Positions 61,529 through 64,000 of a stretch of DNA of 64,000 nt are shown here, one piece after another (within the stretch, counting starts at the first letter, position 1; every line of letters begins with the position of its first letter). The notes below the pieces were generated by a model. It ran no database searches and was not told where the DNA came from. It saw only the letters and a program-made list of their open reading frames with translations. The translations under genes were made by a program, and so were the position numbers. Source of the DNA: Streptomyces jeddahensis. GTDB lineage: Bacteria; Actinomycetota; Actinomycetes; Streptomycetales; Streptomycetaceae. Location of the stretch: positions 1 through 64,000 of the forward strand of contig NZ_LOHS01000027.1 of NCBI RefSeq assembly GCF_001642995.1, written 5' to 3'.

Positions 61529-62629
61529 ATGATCGTACGGCTCCGGGAATTGGCGGCGCACTGGACGACCGTCGTGCCTTTGTTCGCAGTGCTGTTGCTG
61601 GTCTCCACCTGGGGACGTTCCGTTCCCGGAGCCGTCGTCGTCCTCCTGACGGTGGTGCTCGCCGCCGCTGTGCTCGCCGCCGTGCACCACGCCGAGGTCG
61701 TCGCACACCGGGTCGGCGAACCCTTCGGCTCGCTCGTCCTCGCCGTGGCGGTGACGGTCATCGAAGTCGCGCTGATCGTCGCCCTCATGGCTGACGGCGG
61801 CGCCAAGAGCGCCACGCTCGCCCGGGACACCGTCTTCGCCGCCGTAATGATCACGTGCAACGGCATCGTCGGCCTGACCCTGCTGGTGGGTGCACTGCGC
61901 CATCGCGTGGCGGTGTTCAACCCGGAGGGCACGGGCGCCGCCCTCGCGACCGTGGCCACGCTGGCCACCCTCAGCCTGGCGCTGCCGACCTTCACGACGA
62001 GCAAGCCGGGTCCTGAGTTCTCCACGGCCCAGCTCGTCTTCGCAGCGGTCGCCTCGGTGGTGCTCTACGGGCTGTTCGTGGCCACGCAGACGGTCCGGCA
62101 CCGCGACTACTTCCTTCCGATGACCCGGAAGGGCGAGGTGATCGACGCGGACCAGCACGCCGAAGCCCCGTCGGCCCGGATCGCCCTCATCAGCCTGCTT
62201 CTGCTGGCGTGTGCCCTGGTCGGCGTCGTCGGCCTCGCGAAGGGCGTGTCACCGACCATCGAGTCCGGCGTGGAGGCGGCCGGAATGCCGCACTCCGTGG
62301 TCGGCGTCATCATCGCGCTGCTCGTGCTGCTGCCCGAGACCATCGCCGCGTTGCGTGCCGCCCGCCGCGACCGTGTGCAGACCAGTCTGAACCTGGCCCT
62401 GGGATCGGCGATGGCCAGCATCGGGCTGACCATTCCCGCCGTGGCGCTCGCATCGATCTGGCTGTCGGGGCCGCTCGTCCTGGGTCTCGGTGCCGTCCAC
62501 CTGGTGCTGCTCGCCCTCACGATCGGCGTCAGCATCCTCACCGTTGTGCCGGGCCGCGCCACCCCGCTGCAGGGCGGTGTCCACCTGGTGCTGTTCGCTG
62601 CGTACTTGGAGCTGGCGATCACTCCGTAG
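61529..62629 (+). CDS. calcium/proton antiporter (ChaA-type, CaCA superfamily)
   Basis: A 366-residue ion exchanger with 11 hydrophobic segments. The two alpha-repeats of the family are visible: GEPFGSLVLAVAVTVIEVALIVALM and SVVGVIIALLVLLPETIAALRAARRDRVQTSLNLALGSAMASIGLTIPAVAL, where the conserved Glu residues (TVIEV and LLPETI) carry Ca2+/H+ exchange. ATG 61529 (MIVRLREL) is chosen; a longer frame from 61484 has no ribosome-binding site. It exports Ca2+ or Na+ and fits next to terC and TerD as a cation-stress group. Confidence 0.9.
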   Translation: MIVRLRELAAHWTTVVPLFAVLLLVSTWGRSVPGAVVVLLTVVLAAAVLAAVHHAEVVAHRVGEPFGSLVLAVAVTVIEVALIVALMADGGAKSATLARDTVFAAVMITCNGIVGLTLLVGALRHRVAVFNPEGTGAALATVATLATLSLALPTFTTSKPGPEFSTAQLVFAAVASVVLYGLFVATQTVRHRDYFLPMTRKGEVIDADQHAEAPSARIALISLLLLACALVGVVGLAKGVSPTIESGVEAAGMPHSVVGVIIALLVLLPETIAALRAARRDRVQTSLNLALGSAMASIGLTIPAVALASIWLSGPLVLGLGAVHLVLLALTIGVSILTVVPGRATPLQGGVHLVLFAAYLELAITP

Positions 62630-62764
62630 CAAGCGGCGCTCCATCCGAGGGCGGCGGCCTGCGGGCACCGTGATAGACCGGGTCTCGACAGCACCGAACG
62701 CAGCCGCCGTACGCAGCCGCAGGCCCCAGGCCGAATGCAGCCGCCGATCCGACAGGAGGCCCCC

Positions 62765-63232
62765 GTGCCCCGCACCCTCGCCAGCGCCCCCATCATGATC
62801 CTCAACGGGCCCAACCTGAACCTCCTCGGCCAGCGGCAGCCGGAGATCTACGGCTCCGACACCCTCGCCGACGTCGAGGCGCTGTGCGCCAAGGCGGCGG
62901 CCGCGCACGGCGGCACCGTCGACTTCCGTCAGTCGAACCACGAGGGCGAGTTGGTCGACTGGATCCACGAGGCCCGCCAGAACCACGTCGGCATCGTGAT
63001 CAACCCGGCCGCCTACTCCCACACCTCCGTGGCGATCCTGGATGCGCTCAACACCTGTGACGGCATGCCGGTGTTGGAGGTCCACATCTCCAACATCCAC
63101 CAGCGCGAGGAGTTCCGGCACCACTCGTACGTCTCACTGCGTGCGGACGGCGTCATCGCGGGATGCGGCGTCCAGGGGTACGCGTTCGCCGTCGAACGGG
63201 TGGCCGCGCTGGTCGGGCAGCGCGAGGCGTAA
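62765..63232 (+). CDS. aroQ: type II 3-dehydroquinate dehydratase
   Basis: Third step of the shikimate pathway: removes water from 3-dehydroquinate. The 155 residues match type II enzymes. [21 protein letters not shown] holds the flexible loop with catalytic Arg and Tyr; [35 protein letters not shown], and [18 protein letters not shown] with the catalytic His are all present. GTG 62765 has AGGAGG 5 nt upstream. It is isolated from other aro genes here, which suggests a second, catabolic or duplicated copy is possible but not shown. Confidence 0.96.
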   Translation: MPRTLASAPIMILNGPNLNLLGQRQPEIYGSDTLADVEALCAKAAAAHGGTVDFRQSNHEGELVDWIHEARQNHVGIVINPAAYSHTSVAILDALNTCDGMPVLEVHISNIHQREEFRHHSYVSLRADGVIAGCGVQGYAFAVERVAALVGQREA

Positions 63233-63346
63233 TCACCGCCCGCCGCAGGAGCCGCCATTCCGTGAAGGCCTTGCCTTCGCCTGCGCTCCAAGTCGCAGAC
63301 TCCTGTTCAAAGCCCGGGACGACGAGCCCGAACGGGAGGGGACCCC

Positions 63347-64000
63347 GTGAAATACCGCACCATAGGCAGCGATCCGCAGACCCGCCGCGAGGTGAGCGTG
63401 CTCGCTCTCGGCGCGATGCTCTTCGGCTCCGTGACCGACGAGAAGACCTCCTTCGCCATCCTGGACCGCTATGTCGAGGCCGGCGGGACGTTCATCGACA
63501 CCTCCGACAACTACGCCTTCTGGATCGACGGCAGCCAGGGCGGGCAGAGTGAGGAGCTGCTCGGGCGCTGGCGGCGTAGCCGGGGCATCGGCGACGAGAT
63601 CGTCATCGCCACGAAGCTGGGCGCGCGGCCGCTCGCGCCCGGCACCGGCTATGTCGACAATCCGGAGGGGCTGTCCCGGAAGGTGATCCGGGAGTCCGCA
63701 GAGCGTAGCCGGGAGCGGCTCGGGGTCGACCGGATCGATCTCCTCTACGCGCACATCGAGGACCGGAGCGTTCCCCTGCGCGACACGGTCGAAGGCTTCG
63801 CCGAGCTGGTGGCCGAGGGGACGGTGGGGCTGCTCGGGGTGAGCAACCACGCGATCTGGCGGGTGGAGCGGGCCCGTGCTCTCGCCGCGTCGGGCGGGTT
63901 GCCAGGCTACGAGGTTCTGCAGTACCAGCACAGCCACCTCCGGCCGCGTACCGACGTGCCCGAGCCGCTCTTCCCGGACGGCAGCCTCGGCCATGCCGGA
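63347..64000 (+). CDS. aldo-keto reductase, 3' end cut by window
   Basis: The first 218 residues of an aldo-keto reductase. KYRTIGSDPQTRREVSVLALGAMLFGS is the standard opening; the catalytic Asp and Tyr are in FIDTSDNYAFW, the Lys in VIATKLGAR and the His in YAHIEDRSVP. VSNHAIWRVERARALA is the later substrate-binding stretch. The enzyme reduces aldehydes or ketones with NADPH; substrate unknown. GTG 63347 has GGGAGGGG 4 nt upstream. The space 63233-63346 shows no other feature. Confidence 0.92.
   Translation, partial: MKYRTIGSDPQTRREVSVLALGAMLFGSVTDEKTSFAILDRYVEAGGTFIDTSDNYAFWIDGSQGGQSEELLGRWRRSRGIGDEIVIATKLGARPLAPGTGYVDNPEGLSRKVIRESAERSRERLGVDRIDLLYAHIEDRSVPLRDTVEGFAELVAEGTVGLLGVSNHAIWRVERARALAASGGLPGYEVLQYQHSHLRPRTDVPEPLFPDGSLGHAG

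Overview
The window is high-GC actinobacterial chromosome and almost certainly Streptomyces. The coding strands are strongly G/C-ended, GTG and TTG starts are common, and the genes are Streptomyces core genes: pyk, an ANTAR response regulator, livJHMGF, polA, rpsA, a PAC2 protein, coaE, uvrB, terC and aroQ. Small Streptomyces-type proteins (SPW_0924-like, DUF6343, DUF3068) support this. No rRNA, CRISPR array, prophage or intact insertion sequence is visible. Accessory material is limited to two gene remnants, many short tandem repeats and one hairpin element.

Layout. 1-3.3 kb: end of a SIMPL-domain gene, pyruvate kinase, tRNA-Leu(CAA) on the minus strand, and a PdtaR-like regulator. 3.4-9.1 kb: a minus-strand branched-chain amino acid ABC transporter (livJ, then livHMGF). 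9.1-17.6 kb: a long non-coding stretch, a secreted trypsin-like protease, a thioesterase and a YdeP/FdhF-type molybdopterin oxidoreductase, then polA divergently, then a DUF4184 membrane protein. 17.8-24.8 kb: a secreted lytic transglycosylase, SPW_0924-like peptide, DUF3068 protein, HrpB helicase and a frameshifted methyltransferase. 25-31 kb: rpsA with a clear promoter, a Tat-exported amine oxidase, a PAC2 protein, coaE and a TPR protein. 31-40.6 kb: small membrane proteins, an Hsp15-like S4 protein, uracil-DNA glycosylase, NarK-like transporter, prolyl aminopeptidase, FUSC-like protein, an RsbW-like ATPase pair, and remnants of a GntR-family regulator and a Methyltransf_19 enzyme. 40.6-50 kb: a 162-nt hairpin element at the end of an orphan gltD, DUF1772 and DUF2293 genes, a kinase-like protein, corA, a methyltransferase, a psuG plus PfkB-kinase pair, a VOC protein and a GlsB-like protein. 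50-64 kb: MFS exporter, ogt, GDPD, MHYT protein, uvrB, TerD, a large TerD-like protein, riboswitch-controlled terC, a Ca2+/H+ antiporter, aroQ and a partial aldo-keto reductase.

Two regulatory themes stand out. First, the DNA-repair genes polA, ogt and uvrB each have a close match to the RecA/LexA-independent (PafBC-type) damage promoter, TTGTCRGTG-N8-TAnnnT. In each the -10 box lies 7 nt before the start codon, so the mRNAs are probably leaderless. A terD gene and, more weakly, the oxidoreductase have similar boxes. Second, terC is preceded by a yybP-ykoY-type (Mn2+) riboswitch. The 3' strand of its closing helix is perfectly complementary over 10 nt to the terC Shine-Dalgarno region, so a translational switch can be read directly from the sequence.

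The most unusual element is the 162-nt near-complete palindrome at 40649-40810. Twelve of its thirteen non-Watson-Crick positions are G.U when it is read as plus-strand RNA and none is A.C. It is bounded by CTAG on both sides, and one copy of CTAG contains the gltD stop codon.
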